A stretch of DNA of 64,000 nt from Polytrichum commune. Lineage: Eukaryota; Streptophyta; Polytrichopsida; Polytrichales; Polytrichaceae. This document shows, in pieces, positions 12,741 to 24,609 of this stretch (within the stretch, counting starts at the first letter, position 1; each line of letters starts with the position of its first letter). The position numbers were made by a program, and so were the translations under genes. Under the pieces are notes generated by a model. That model saw only the letters and a list, made by a program, of their open reading frames with translations, was not told the DNA's origin and searched no databases. The stretch is taken from assembly GCA_950295325.1 (NCBI GenBank), contig OX485806.1, positions 37,202,001-37,266,000 on the forward strand, in the 5' to 3' direction.

Positions 12741-13380
12741 TTGAACTTATGTAGACAACCCTTATTTGGTTACTTTTCTTATTATGACACCTATATTTGA
12801 GTGGTATGGGCTTTGGTGTGGATCAAAGAATGTATACAAGGCATTTGTTTAGATTGGACCACATGCTCAAAATATGATTACTTTTCCAAGCGGAATAGCC
12901 AACATAGTTGGGGGGGGGGGGGGACCTATGTGACCATTTCATGAGCACAAGAATCTTCACTTTGATAATGAATAAGATATTCATATGAGTGGCTATATCC
13001 TCGATTTGGATTTGCTAACCATCTTGTGCTTATTGTGTGTTTCATCTCCTAAAGGAAGTGGGCTAGTCAATAAGAGTAACCATTTAAGACCCATTCTACC
13101 TTAGATGACCAACAAGTGGAGAGTGGATGACAAGCCATGGGAGTGGTGAGTCATCCACCTACTCAAGCTACACCCTAAACTTTGTAATATCAACCTCTAT
13201 AATGTTACACAATCTCTACTATCCCGAAACCCTAGGGAACAAATCTTCGTAGTTCAAATCTCACTCCTTATTGTTACATTTCTCTCTCTTATATCACAAA
13301 ATTTGTCAATTATGCAAACCACCAAAGAAGTCAACCCACACCCTCACATTGCGCCATGTGTCAACATGTGGAGTGTCACC

Positions 13381-13417
13381 TTCTTATTCTTCTTCTTCTT
13401 CTTCTTCTTCTTCTTAT
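13381..13417. repeat. (TTC)n microsatellite
   Basis: About ten uninterrupted TTC triplets. It encodes a phenylalanine run in one open frame, which is a simple-repeat artefact and not a gene. Confidence 0.85.
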
Positions 13418-13724
13418 GCCACTTGCTGAATGTTGGTGCATGCGTCCGCCACATAGCCCGGGAAGGCCATGGAGTGGACCACACTAGCATAGGTGACGGG
13501 AGAACAAATTCAAATTGTCCTCACATCTCCTTCATGCTATTCCATAATGTAACATGCTACACTAATTCTATAGCATCACACATCCATGTTAACACTACAA
13601 ACTCCATAATATCACGTGCACTTTGGTTGCCACAAGTGTGATACTTTGGAGTTTAGAGTGTGTTCATCTCATGGACAAAATGTGAGAATTATGGATGAAG
13701 TCGTGCCTCCATGGTTGAAACATT

Positions 13725-14572
13725 CAAACCTTGGACAACTAACCAACTAAATCAACTAGTAGTTTACTAGTTGCCCTTCGTAACCACAGTTGTTCACGAT
13801 TTGACCGGTCAAAAAATCTAGTTAACTATAGTTGTTTTGAATTCAAACTACCAAAAAATCTAGTTAACTATAGTTATATCTAGTTAACTAACATTAAGTG
13901 CAACATGAAATTATGGTAGGATGACGAGGAATGAGGGGCTAAAGGCTAATGGTTTTCAAAATAATTATTATATCTTGAAGCTTCTCCTCCTCTTGGCCTG
14001 AAGTTTCTCCTCCTTTTGGTCTGGAGCCTCTCGAGAGCACACTCGACAATCTGGAGCAAGCAAGGTATCTATGCTTCATTGTGTCAACTAACTCAAGTCA
14101 TCGATGTGGTGGTGGATTAGGCTTCAAACTCTTGTGTTTGCATAATGTGCACTGTTAGGATCTTTTGTTACTAGTTAAAGTGCAATAGATCTTTACTTGA
14201 ATGCTCAAGCTTGGAGGAACTCAACACAATGAGATCAATATCTTGACTTGTAGAAATTGCCTTAAGCTTGAGAAGGAGAGAACCCACATTCTAATTAACC
14301 CACATAGTTTTGATTGCATTCTAATTTCAGGAGCAAATGTTGTGCAACTACTAAAGTTTTTATTGAAGTTTTTTTTAGTTAACTATAGTTAGATACATAG
14401 TTATAGTTATTAAAAAAAATTCTAGTTAACTATAGTTGTTCTTGAATTTGGTCTTGATTTTTTCTAGTTAACTTTAGTTGTTTTTCAAATGGGTTTGAAA
14501 TTTTTTTAGTAAACTATAGTTGTTCCCTAAAATGCCTTGAATTTAGTTATTTTGGCAGTTGTCCAAGGTCTG
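13725..14572. mobile_element. Non-autonomous hAT-like element, 848 bp
   Basis: The left end is CAAACCTTGGACAACT and the right end, reverse-complemented, is CAGACCTTGGACAACT: a 16-bp terminal inverted repeat with one mismatch, and similarity continues further inward. Both sides are flanked by GAAACATT (13717-13724 and 14573-14580), a perfect 8-bp duplication. The interior repeats the motif TAGTTAACTATAGTT at least seven times near both ends (about 13815-13890 and 14378-14520), as subterminal transposase-binding repeats of hAT elements often do. No transposase is encoded. Confidence 0.85.
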
Positions 14573-14584
14573 GAAACATTACAA

Positions 14585-16835
14585 TGAGTTATGATAACCC
14601 TTGTGCTTTTGAACGAGTGATCGGTATGGATTGGGGTGACATGATGCCTCAAAAGTAGTTGTCAGGGACCAAGGCATCTTCTATAGCTCTTGAGTTGATT
14701 CCTCTCAAGAGGTGCTCAAGATGTGGGTTTAATGCAACACTATTGTGGGCACTTCCAACTCCACATATAATTTCAATCATTGGATTGGATTCGAAACTCC
14801 CTCATCCACTTTAGCTATTGGAAGACATCAAGATTGTCATTTCAAGTTCAATATAAAGGTTTCCCGAGATGTAAAAGTTATAAGAGGTTAAAGTGAAGAT
14901 TTGGATTCTCTCCAAAGGATCACATAGAACCTAGAGTAGTATCTATATTTTGAGCACATAGTCCAATCTTATCGTGACACATGTCTTTTTGGTGTCCATT
15001 CCCAAGTACAAGCCTTACCATATACCACAAAAATATAGGTTTTCCAATTAAGACGAGTGACAACATGAGGCCCACATTCCTTAAATCACAGTCATGAAAG
15101 ACTTGTTGAGAACTTGTACATTCTAGTTGCACCAATCCTGGGCATTGAAATAATTCTATGTTCCAATGAATAAATCTCATGTTGATGGGTTTAACTAGGA
15201 AACTTCCAAGAAAGCTAAGGACAGAGGGATTTGGTTCCCTCTATAACACTCTCAGGTATGTAGGTGTTATTCGGCTACTTTTCTTATAGGACACCTATGT
15301 TTGATTGGTGTGTGCTTAAGTGAGGATCAAAGAACAAACACCACAGAGAGACATTTTTAAAAGAGATTAGACTATACTATGTCTTTAAATTTTATTAACT
15401 ACTCCACACTCAATTGTGAACACAATTGGGAGGACGTATGTATGCGGCTAAGGAATCAATAAACATGCACTTCCGATAACCATAACTTAATCGGGAGAGA
15501 TCCAATTTTCGATCTGATTTTTGTTGATGTTTCATCATAGATTTGCTACTGCAACACGAATTTGAAGACGTAAATCTGTTCAATAGACGATGGTGAACAA
15601 GAACAATGAACCAAATAACACCTGCACACCTGACCCACACCTGACCCAATTGAGAGTCATAACCACTGCCACTATAAAAAAAACCCAAACATATGCATTT
15701 GATCCTGAAGATTCTGTGCAAGGGCCAACATACCTAAATCCACATAAGGCCAACATACCTTAATACAGCATGGATTTTCAGTTTTAAATTATACAAACCT
15801 CCCCACAACTTTCAACCTTGAGCTCCTTTATTGTTTATAGAGGTGTGCAAATGCATTGCAAATGATGAGCTTTGCAGAATGTGTGCTGGATACTGACTCT
15901 ATATTAAAGATTTATAATTACTGTTCGCCCTCTTTAGTATGACACGTCTGGGAAACACAAAAAAGTCGTAGTATCGAGGTGTTGTATTATCATTAATATG
16001 ACAAATGGCGTAAAGTTGTTGTATTATTGAGGGAATACGAAAACATAAGTAATATGAGCTTAAAAGTATATGCAACGAGTTTAAGCAATATAGATGGTAT
16101 AAAATAATAACTAATAACTCCAAGCAAATACAAATATTGTAAAGAACTCTTGAAATAGGAGTCTAAAGATCTCGGGTGTTGCCTACCCAAGTTAACAATT
16201 GTCATCTTATCTAAATTCCCTACTAACTTTTGAAAACTAATAATTTCATTAACACCGGAATATAAAGAGTTCTCTAACAAGAAACTAGACAACAGTGATG
16301 CATGACGTTTAGCATCAAGTTACTAGGGATACTATATCACCTATGTACAAGGCAACATACTAGGCAGGAGGCCACTCTAACCCTCACCATGTCCATTCTA
16401 CACTAGTAACCCTAATTCTCATTAAGTTCCCAATGATAAGTGAAGTTCCCAAGTAGTTCCTAAGTGAAAATGGATGTATTTTAGATGTACATAACATAGA
16501 TGAAAAGGAATTTTAGCACTACCTCTTTAATATGACGAAACAGAGATTCTAAATGTCGCATTATCGAGCGTCGTGATCGTATAAAAGAGGGAGTTTTGAA
16601 CCAAGAAGTTTGGTCTTGCAAAAATGTGTCGTAATATTAAGGGTGTCATATAAACAAGGTTAGACTGTAGATGGCTCTTCTATGACAACCATTTCCGTTG
16701 CCATTGATAACCCTGAAGGATTCGCGTCCATCCTGCTCACCTAGGTGAACTCGACCTACTTGCACTCGCTATTTATCCTCTATAACCCTCGAGATGGAAC
16801 AAAAATCAAATCAGCAGGGATGAGAATGCTCAAAA
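14585..16835. other. No supported gene; possible small MITE remnants
   Basis: No frame shows a recognisable domain. At 15920-16000 and 16520-16620 short segments share CCTCTTTA(A/G)TATGAC and a TATTATCGAG-like word. The second segment ends in a partly complementary block, ATAAAAGAGGGAG, so both may be remnants of a small TIR element. The assignment is weak. Confidence 0.35.
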
Positions 16836-16841
16836 TCTGAC

Positions 16842-17130
16842 CTGCTTTACATCAATTGGCTCACCATGTGGTCGACTTGTAAGATAGGCCATATCTCCAG
16901 CCATTGCGTCCACAACAATTACGTAAAACCCATTGTAATCACCAGCTCGCACAGCAATTTCCTCCAAATACTTGCGGGGAGGTTTTGAGCTCTGCAAGAA
17001 ATGAGTGAGCAATTTCCCCCTTCTTATGGCTCCCTTGTGATTCGGGTTGGGCTCACGGAAATTGGTCACGAACGCAAGACGCTTATATTCAGAAATTGCC
17101 AACCACATCTCGCCTTCCACACCATCCCAC
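16842..17130 (-). CDS. TANGO2-family (NRDE domain) exon
   Basis: A 289-bp minus-strand exon is bounded by an AG acceptor at its 5' side (17131-17132 on the plus strand) and a GT donor after 16842. It encodes RWDGVEGEMWLAISEYKR followed by LAFVTNFREPNP, a Gly/Arg/Lys linker, LLTHFLQSS, YLEEIA, DYNGFYVIVVDA and YLTSRPHGEP. This is the order of the TANGO2/NRDE family (WLG-LTN-FRE, RG-L---FL, Y-GFNL, ---SNRP-GEP). TANGO2 proteins are linked to haem handling, lipid metabolism and Golgi organisation in other organisms; their exact chemistry is unsettled. I found neither the N-terminal NRDE exon upstream nor later exons. It may be one exon of a gene with very long introns or a translocated fragment. 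Residues such as WLAISEYKR differ from the usual WLG. Confidence 0.65.
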
Positions 17131-17399
17131 CTGCCTATTATGTGGCTGTTGATTCACAACCCAATTCCATGTAAAGCAACAAAATGTACATTGTCATGGT
17201 ACTTACCTGGTTCTAAAATACCAGTGTGAAAGTTTCTATGTTTATGCCGGTTGAAGTTCTTGATGGTTGGCATGACTTTGAGGTGGACAAGATCCTCCTA
17301 GCAGAACCCAAAAACCCAAAACGCAAAGCCTTTTGTACCTGGCCCCATGTGGAGCTTTGCATACACAGAAATTGCAACTCGAACCACTAAACCTTAGAA

Positions 17400-18260
17400 T
17401 CTGATCAATTCTTGGGGCAGCTCTAAACTCTAAACCCTAGCAAGATTTGCCTGATCGTGGCCCCATCTCTTTCCCTGATTGCGTTTGCATACATCGCTAG
17501 GAGAATTGTGAAAGTTAAATGCAAGACGATGAGTCCACAGGAATTCTACAACATAGCCTTTTCCTTGCACTTTTTGCACTACAACCATAGAATTGGGTCA
17601 TACAGTTGCTTCAGCCCAATTTGGCAATAATTCTAAGGGCAACTCTTAGTCCTGGACCTTTAATTTTTCAGCAAGCATCCTGGCCCCATATGTTCCCCTG
17701 ATTGCGTATGCACATAGACAAAGTGAATGAAAGATGAAGAGTAACCAAGAATATTATAACCGAGCTAATTCCTTGCAGTTTTCCACAAATAGTGGTGCAG
17801 GTATGAGACTTGAGAACCCATGGTGACACCTACAAAATTGCAATCTGAACAACAGAAACCTTAGGATCTGATCACACAACTGCTTTAGTGAATTTGGAAA
17901 TCAATTCTTGGGGTAGCTCTAGACCCAAAACTCAAGTCTTAAACACCTCAGCAAGCTTCCCGGCCCCATCTCTTCCCCCGCTTGCATTCGCACACCTTGC
18001 TACTGCAAATTGTGAAAGTGAAATGCAAGATGCAGAGTGACCAGAAATTCTACAACTGAGCCAATTCCTTGCAATTTTGCACTGAAACTTGGAATTGGCC
18101 CAAATTCTTGAGGCAGCTCTAAACCCTAAACCCTTGAACATCTCAACAAGCACCCTGGGCCCACCTCTTCCCCTGATTGCATTGACATACCTCCCCATGC
18201 AAATTGATAAAATGAAATGCACCATGAAAAGTAACCAAAAACTGAACTCTTCAACCGAAC
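17400..18260. repeat. Imperfect tandem repeat, about 4 copies of 200-280 bp
   Basis: A block with (C/A)AGCAAG, CC(T/C)GGCCCCAT and CCCTGATTGC(A/G)T followed by AAATGCAAGA(T/C)G, GAG and GAATTCTACAAC recurs near 17440, 17672, 17949 and 18145. Spacing is irregular (about 232, 277 and 196). It lies just beyond the TANGO2 exon on its 5' side, so it could be intronic. No coding frame is shared between copies. Confidence 0.6.
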
Positions 18261-18756
18261 TAAATCATTGGAATTTTTCCGGTGATGGTAGCCTGGAGAA
18301 TTCAGAATGGGGAAGAAATAAAAGGTGGCATCCACATGGTCGACCCAGTGGTGGACATGTTGGGTGGGGCGGCGAAGAGTTCATCCCCGTTTAACTTAGT
18401 ACCAGCAACAGCTTATACTTCGGGCCGAACCTAGTGGCTCGTGAATGTCCTTGACAAGGTCATCTGGCAACAACAAGATCCATTCGTCTGAACCTTTTGA
18501 GATCCTCATAACCAATTAAAGCAATGTTTGTTAATATGTGTGACATGCAACTCGCAAACAATTGTCTTGGATATCGCATTCATAGCTATTGAAAATGGTG
18601 CATTACACCTTTGCGTGCCATAATATTGATATCAACATACGTATATGCCTGAATGACCAATCTTGTCTCCAATGCTACAGCCAATCGTGTACCGAAGCTA
18701 GCAAAAAACTCCACCAATCATATGCCCTTAAGTTTGTCATGAAGCTCCACAAACAT

Positions 18757-19260
18757 TTATAAAGATGGTTGGATACATTTTGGTTCCCATAGATTTTGTT
18801 TTACCTTCGTTACCAATTTTTCATAATGTTGAGACAATTCTTTCAACGATTTCCATGGAGGTATAGGATCTTTAGGATAATTTTCAAGTTGATCTAACAT
18901 AAAAGGTGTTACTACAGCCGACCTACTTCCTAGAAGAAGAAAATTTCCAATCGCAAATGATTTTCCAACCCAACCAAATATTGCCATTTTGTCCATTTTG
19001 CTTGCAACTATTCTGATCGAAAACATGTCTTTTCAATCCAACTATCATGATAAAATCCAATGTGATATAATGTTGTTGTCCCAATAAAATGTCATAAGTG
19101 ATTGCATTTGTCACCACACACCTTAAATAAATGTGGGTGTATGCATTGGTGTCAACATTAAACTGAAGTTGTAAATGTGCCTTGGTTGATATCATTGGGA
19201 GCTCTATACCCCTAATGATGGAGCAATAGTAAATGAACATGACTCTAGATCTTTGAAATT
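18757..19260 (-). pseudogene. Retroelement aspartic-protease region, decayed (tentative)
   Basis: Minus-strand translation gives CVVTNAITYDILLGQQHYITLDF, which resembles the C-terminal part of retroelement proteases (A-YD-LLG followed by a hydrophobic turn). It is preceded by HLQLQFNV and a threonine-rich strand. A second frame continues with PPWKSLKELSQHYEKLVTKVKQ. The catalytic DTG/DSG triad is not seen. It may be the remains of a gag-pol element, but the match is short and I would not assign a family. Confidence 0.35.
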
Positions 19261-19493
19261 AAGTCCCAAACTCATTGTCAATGATCATCATAGCATCACC
19301 GGGTGTGCCATTGTATTAAACAACACCCTTTGTGGACATACACTAGAAGATCTATCTTGAGCCATCAAAAATACTTTATTAATATTCAAAAACCTCATAA
19401 CATCATGTGTAATTTGCAATCGTTTTTGTGTTGTTCTAGTTGGAATGCTAGCCAAAAACATTGTTACAATATCCTTAACACTTAATGAACCAA

Positions 19494-19665
19494 GTTAAAG
19501 TTAAACCAGAGAAGAAACTTCGATCCCTAGGAGGGACCGACATGAATGAAGTGTCTGTTCGTTCCACCCGTAGACCTATGTCCACGGGACATAGGAATAG
19601 AGATAAGGAACTACTTCCCCCTTTCGAGAGTAGACACTATAGTCACAAATATCAAGTAACAAATA
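19494..19665 (-). mobile_element. SINE-like element copy S1
   Basis: Reading the minus strand, this copy shares with 22563-22715 and 50347-50455 the blocks GTGACTATAGTGTCTACTCTCG, (C/T)GTGG(G/A)CAT, GAACAGACACT(T/C)CATTCATG and a short stem-loop next to GAAGTTTCT. Here the second stem is perfect: ATGTCC ACG GGACAT. It encodes no protein. It ends on the plus-strand left side in AGAAGAAACTTCG, the probable tail side. No clear target duplication was found for this copy. Confidence 0.55.
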
Positions 19666-20223
19666 TAACCCCATAGAAGGGGGGGCGGTAATAGGTAGAA
19701 AGAAAGGTACGGGTTAATTAATATCGGGTTTGTTTTGTGCCGGGTCGGGATGTCAGGCCATGACTCATTAATGTGTGGGGAGGACGTGTTTGGAATATAA
19801 CGTTGGGTCAACTAGGATAATACCCAAAGAGATTTATTCCCTTATTGTGACGCATATACTAGTCGTCACAACACCGAACTATTTACCCAATATTATACGA
19901 AAAGACAACACAAACACTTCTCTAACATCATCAATGCATACTTCTCCATAGAACAACAACGAGACACTAGATACGTTATCCCTGCCACAATTACCCCATT
20001 AGCACATATCTCCATCAATGAATGCAACCCAGAGAGTGACATCGAAACAAATACCAACACTATCCAAACATAATTCGACGTCGCTCACATATATGAAGAC
20101 AACGGTCGGCACCTCATTACCATCCCAAAAACTAGATTACTGTGGCTATGGAAACAATACCATCAAGCTAAAGATACCCCACATAGTCTAGAACCACCTA
20201 CCCAATCATTTGAAACAGAAATC

Positions 20224-21411
20224 GTGTGGCTATATCAAAGGTATAAATACCGTATTCCAAAAAATGACCCACTTAAACGTGCCCAATATATAATACCAAC
20301 TCCAATACTAGATTTCCTAATAACATCATTCAAGATCAACCATTCATACTTCTCATCCCCAGTTACTTGTTCCACACAATTCACCCAATTCCACTCACCA
20401 TTCAACAGGGATAGAATCTTTGGATCCCTAGGAAAAGTGTTTGACCAAAAATGGAAGGGAATTGGTTACGCCCACCCCCATAATGCAACAGACTTACAAC
20501 AAGCCATCCATTGGGCCCGCATTGCGGCCAAAAACGATCCAAATACAATCACCATACTTATTTCAAAAGATGCGGATTGGTACCAAAATTTTAACCCATA
20601 CACTGGCCCATTCTTGGACACACACATCATTGCCCACTTCGCAGCAGACAACATCATATACGAAGAACCTACAATTCCCCCCGAACTCAATATCACGAGA
20701 AAAGAATTATCAACATTAAGAATATTCTGTATCCACCACCAAAACAATCACATCGGTACCCACGAACAAATGAATCAACTTACCAACATAGCAAATAACC
20801 TCCAAATATTACAAATTCTCACACAAATTGCACCACCCACCCCCGTAAATACCGCCGTTAACTCTAGCAAAAAATGGGCTAAATCTAACTACCCAAACAC
20901 ACCCGTAAATAATAACACACCTATTCCACAACTCCCAAATTACCAAACTAACTTACCACTAAAATTCCACCTTCAATTCAGCTACTACACAGACGGCTCC
21001 TTTATGAAACCCAAAGAAATTAACCCTGGAGTATGGAGAAGAGAAAGAGCCGGCTATGGAATCTATAGCCCCAAAGGCCTTAACATCTCCAAAAGACTAC
21101 ATGGACACCAAAACATACTACGAGCAGAAATGATAGCAATACATGAACCACTAACAACCATTAATACACTATATCCAAATGAACCCGCATACATATTTAC
21201 CGACAGTCTAAATGTATTATACTTACTCAACACACAAATTAAACACCCCACACTTCACAATAGCCACCCCGACCAAATTACCCTCGCCACCATGGTGCAA
21301 CTACTTCAAAACTGGACACAACCAACCACACTATACAAAGTTAGAGCACACGTCAACATTGACGGCAATGAACAAACAGACAAATTGGCAAAAGAAGGGC
21401 TAGAATTATAA
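20224..21411 (+). pseudogene. LINE RNase H region (copy A)
   Basis: Longest intact part of copy A, 395 residues from an internal methionine; the true ORF began upstream. The first 240 residues are a region conserved between all copies here but of unknown role (HSYFSSPVTCSTQF, HAIN-type helix, HFAADNIIYEE). The C-terminal 140 residues form a type I RNase H: YTDGS with Asp257, RAEM with Glu302, FTDSLNVLY with Asp327 and a VRAHVNIDGNEQTD end with His376 and Asp386. All acidic catalytic residues are present. RNase H degrades the RNA of the RNA-DNA hybrid during target-primed reverse transcription. A TAA ends the frame where copy C has a threonine, so the stop is a mutation and not the natural end. 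Confidence 0.75.
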
Positions 21412-21486
21412 CACAGAATTGCCACTCACCCATATGAGTATGCCCATGCCACCCCATACTACTACCAAAAGGACGTTTGGGCCTCT

Positions 21487-22443
21487 ATGACGGACGTTCC
21501 TGATAAAGGCCCCGTTAGATTCTTAGAAAAACAAATTATTAAATACAACAGGGAAAACAACTTGGAAAACATGGCCACACAAACCCCCAACACTTACAAA
21601 TGGACTGGCAATGCAGATATAGATAAAGAACTTTCTAACGAATTCTGGGACAACCCCGAAATCACGGATAAACAAAAATCATGCCTCATCAAATTCCGAA
21701 CAGGAACCTATATGGGCAATGCTCGAAAACAACTGTTTTTCGGTAGACAAACATATCCCTCTATTACATGCCCCATTTGCACCTCATACGAACCGGACAC
21801 GTGGTTACATGTACTACTTACGTGTAAATAACAACATATACATTCACTCCACGTCAAAAGACACAACAAAGCAGTATGGGAAATTAGGAAACTATTAATC
21901 TCATCTGAAAAATCTCGATGTTATATTCTCATGAACGCTGGCACCTTCAATAATACACCCCAGGAAAACACCGTTCCCAACTGGCTACTCCCTTGCACAT
22001 GCGGTACACAAAGATGCCATTGTAACTCCAGATTTAGACCTGACATCCTCTGTGTTAGAGGATTACCATACCAAAATGACCCCCCCACAAACCTGGACCC
22101 CAACCTCACCATACAATTCATCGAATTTACATACTGTAATGATAGATTCTCTCCTGAAACACTCGAAGCAAAAAATAACAAATACAAACCATTAATTGAT
22201 AGTATTGCTACTAGAGGATGGAAAATTGACCCCCTTATTATAATCACCGCTGGCGCTAGAGCCACTACACATATTCCCTCAATGAAATCACTCGAAAATA
22301 AATTTAAAATACCTATGCCTACCATTAAAAATACCTTTAAAAACATCAATACTATCGCTATAAAATATGCTATGGCTATCCTCCTACACAAAAGAAGAAT
22401 AGAAAACCACCAACCACTGCCCCAAACACTAGACCCCCCATAG
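21487..22443 (+). pseudogene. LINE CCHC knuckle and restriction-like endonuclease (copy A)
   Basis: Same frame as the RNase H part. The first segment ends in a zinc knuckle, CPICTSYEPDTWLHVLLTC (C-x2-C-x9-H-x4-C, about 21769-21825), as found just before the endonuclease in R2-type LINEs. Then come a second Cys-rich block (CTCGTQRCHC) and the pattern RPD, then FIEFTY about 30 residues later, then a Lys-rich helix with KYKPLI. This is the PD-(D/E)-K layout of restriction-like LINE endonucleases, which nick the target DNA. Copy B aligns throughout. A TAA at 21829 stands where copy B has glutamine. The stop TAG at 22441-22443 is shared with copy B and is the natural C-terminus. Confidence 0.65.
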
Positions 22444-22562
22444 ATAAAGCCATAAAACCTTAACAACTAAGCCACTCCACACCACCCACTAACAATGCAC
22501 TTGAGACCTGGCGACCCAAATCATAATAACAACCCCCCCCCTAATTACTAACCATTTTGGTT

Positions 22563-22715
22563 CTTGTTACTAGTGACTGGTGACTATAGTGTCTACTCTC
22601 GAAAGGGAGGAGTAGATCTTTACCTCCATACCTTTGTCCTGTGGGCATCGGATTGGAGGAGGATCGAACAGACACTCCATTCATGTCGGTCTCCTCCGGA
22701 GACCGAAGTTTTTCT
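22563..22715 (+). mobile_element. SINE-like element copy S2 (or LINE 3' UTR)
   Basis: It contains GTGACTATAGTGTCTACTCTCG, CCTTTGTCCTGTGGGCAT, GATCGAACAGACACTCC and a strong stem CGGTCTCC-GGA-GGAGACCG directly before GAAGTTTTTCTC. It lies between the tails of LINE copies A and B, immediately after the stop of B. This position would also fit a 3' untranslated region of B. I prefer a separate SINE-like element because copy A lacks it after the same stop codon and because copy S3 is flanked by a target duplication. Confidence 0.5.
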
Positions 22716-22723
22716 CTTGGGTC

Positions 22724-23517
22724 AACTAGGGGGGGTCTTGTATGTGGGGTAGGGGTTGGTGATTTTCTAGTCTTCTTTTGTGGAGGAGGATGGACATAGC
22801 GTATTGTATGGCAATAGTATTGATGTTTTTGAAGGTATTGCGGATGGTTGGCATAGGTAGTTTAAATTTGTCTTCAAGTATTTTCATTGATGGGATGTGT
22901 GTTGCGGCTCTGGCACCGGCTGTTATAACAATGATCGGATCGATTTTCCAGCCTAGGGTGGCAATGTTTTCTATCAGGGGTTTGTATTTGTTAGCTTTGG
23001 CTTCTAGTGTTTCTGGTGAGAATCTATCATTACAGTATGTAAATTCAATGAATTGTATGGTAAGTGTTTGGTCTATATTTATGGGGGGTTCATTTTGATA
23101 TGGTAGCCCTTTAACGCAAAGAATGTCAGGTCTAAATTGAGAGTTACAATGGCACCTTTGGGTTCCACATGTACAGGGTAAAAACCAGTTAGGGACCGTG
23201 TTTTCTTGGGGGTTGTCATTAAAGGTACCAGCGCTCATAAGTGTGTAGCATCGGAATTTTTCAGAGGAGATTAGTAGTTTCCTGATTTCCCATACTGCTT
23301 TGTTATGTCTTTTGACATGTAGAGAGTGTATGTGTTGTTGCCGACATGTGAGTAGTACATGTAGCCAAGTATCGGGTTCGTATGAATTACAAATAGGACA
23401 TGTGATGGTGGGGAATCTTTGTCTACCAAAAAATGTTTGTTTTCTAGCTTGGCCCATGTAAGTTCCGGTACGGAATTTGATGAGGCATGATTTTTGCTTG
23501 TCCGTAATAGTAGGGTT
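22724..23517 (-). pseudogene. LINE copy B, C-terminal segment: CCHC and restriction-like endonuclease
   Basis: Minus-strand coding runs from NPTITDKQKSC at 23.51 kb to the stop TAG near 22724. It has the CCHC knuckle (CPICNSYEPDTWLHVLLTC), CTCGTQRCHC, RPD, FIEFTYCND and KYKPLI, and it is uninterrupted over 243 codons from the first methionine. It aligns residue by residue with copy A. The upstream part of the same gene continues at 25001-25173 after the 1,483-bp insertion, and then at 45.7 kb after the 20.5-kb insertion. This is the best preserved example of the endonuclease domain in the window. Confidence 0.75.
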
Positions 23518-23902
23518 TGTGAGGCCAAACCACCCACCCTTAAGCGTCCTAGTCCAGGTGAGGGAATGGGTATCACATTCATGTTTCCATACTCCATTTT
23601 ACCAAATTCGTGAGACTCCATTACAATTCCCATCAATCATTGCACACCAATCCATTCCACGATAATATTACAAGCGTTAACAAACGCTCTTCTCTATCAT
23701 CACAATCATAACATTCTCCTAGCTTGCTAATGCACTAATTATCTAAACTAGTATTAAGTAATAACCTAATTAACTAACTATTCCCAAGCCTAAGGTAGCA
23801 CCACGGTCTCCCCCCTTTATATCACCTTGGCCCCCCTTTAATCCTCTACCTAAATCCCTCAAGGATTAGCATTAAGCCTTGAAGCCGCCATCCGAACTCA
23901 AC

Positions 23903-24447
23903 CTTGTAAGCCTTTGGACTGCAACTCAGTGTAGGCCTCGGACTTTAATTAGTGTAAGCCTCGGCTGCAATTCAGTATAAGCCTCTGGAACTGCGAATTA
24001 GTGTAGGCCTCGGACTGCAATTAGTGTAAGCCTCGACTGCAAATCAGTGTAGACCCCTGGAGCTACAAATGAGTGTAGGCCTCTGGACTGCAAATTAGTG
24101 TAGGCCTTGGCTGCAAATCAATGTAGGCCTCGGACTGCAAAGAGTGTAAGCCTCTGAAGCTGCGAATTAGTGTAGGCCTTGGTGCAAATCAGTGTAGGCC
24201 TCGGACTGCAAAGAGTGTAAGCCTCCGGAGCTGCGAATTAATGTAGGCCTCGGACTGCAAAGAGTGTAAGCCTCTGGAGCTGCGAATTAGTGTAGGCCTA
24301 GGCTGCAATTCAGTATAAGCCTCTGGAACTGCGAATTAGTGTAGGCCTCGGCTGCAAATCAGTGTAGGCCCCTGGAGCTGCAAATCAGTACAAGCCTCGG
24401 ACTGCAATTAGTGTAAGCCTCGGCTGCAACCCAGCATAAGCCTCTCC
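23903..24447. repeat. Minisatellite, about 22 units of 22-26 bp
   Basis: The consensus unit is GTGTAGGCCTCGGACTGCAA followed by ATTA or AGA. About 22 units follow without a gap, mixing 22-23-bp and 26-bp variants; the longer ones carry GAGCTGCGAATTA. Each unit centres on the palindrome-like word AGGCCT. It lies within the 1,483-bp insertion. Confidence 0.9.
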
Positions 24448-24565
24448 AACTATCTACCTAATCCTACCAAACCCCCTACCTAATTACTCTAACCAAGCCC
24501 ACTAATTCCACTAAGCCCCTACCTAATTCCCACATTCTTTTTAGCTCTAAGAGCTCCAAAATCCT

Positions 24566-24570
<5 letters not shown>

Positions 24571-24604
<34 letters not shown>
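24571..24604. repeat. (GA)n microsatellite
   Basis: About 17 GA dinucleotides, followed by a purine-rich stretch to about 24660. It gives rise to a spurious Leu/Ser/Pro-rich frame on the minus strand. Confidence 0.9.

Positions 24605-24609
<5 letters not shown>

Larger units (their letters stand above)
19866..22560 (+). mobile_element. Dualen-like LINE copy A, 5'-truncated
   Basis: This plus-strand copy starts abruptly inside the region between RT and RNase H, at residues NTE-TQYYTKRQHKH that are also found in the 47-kb copy. It continues in one reading frame to 22443 with RNase H, CCHC knuckle and a restriction-like endonuclease. It is broken by in-frame TAA codons (one near 20072, others at 21409-21411 and 21829-21831). 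About 115 bp of C-rich 3' untranslated sequence follows, ending near 22560, where the sequence meets the tail of the inverted copy B. The lack of RT and AP endonuclease indicates 5' truncation during integration. Confidence 0.75.

Noticed and set aside
13303-13641. 112-codon plus-strand frame with a phenylalanine run
   Set aside because: The Phe run is a (TTC)n microsatellite and the rest has no recognisable feature.
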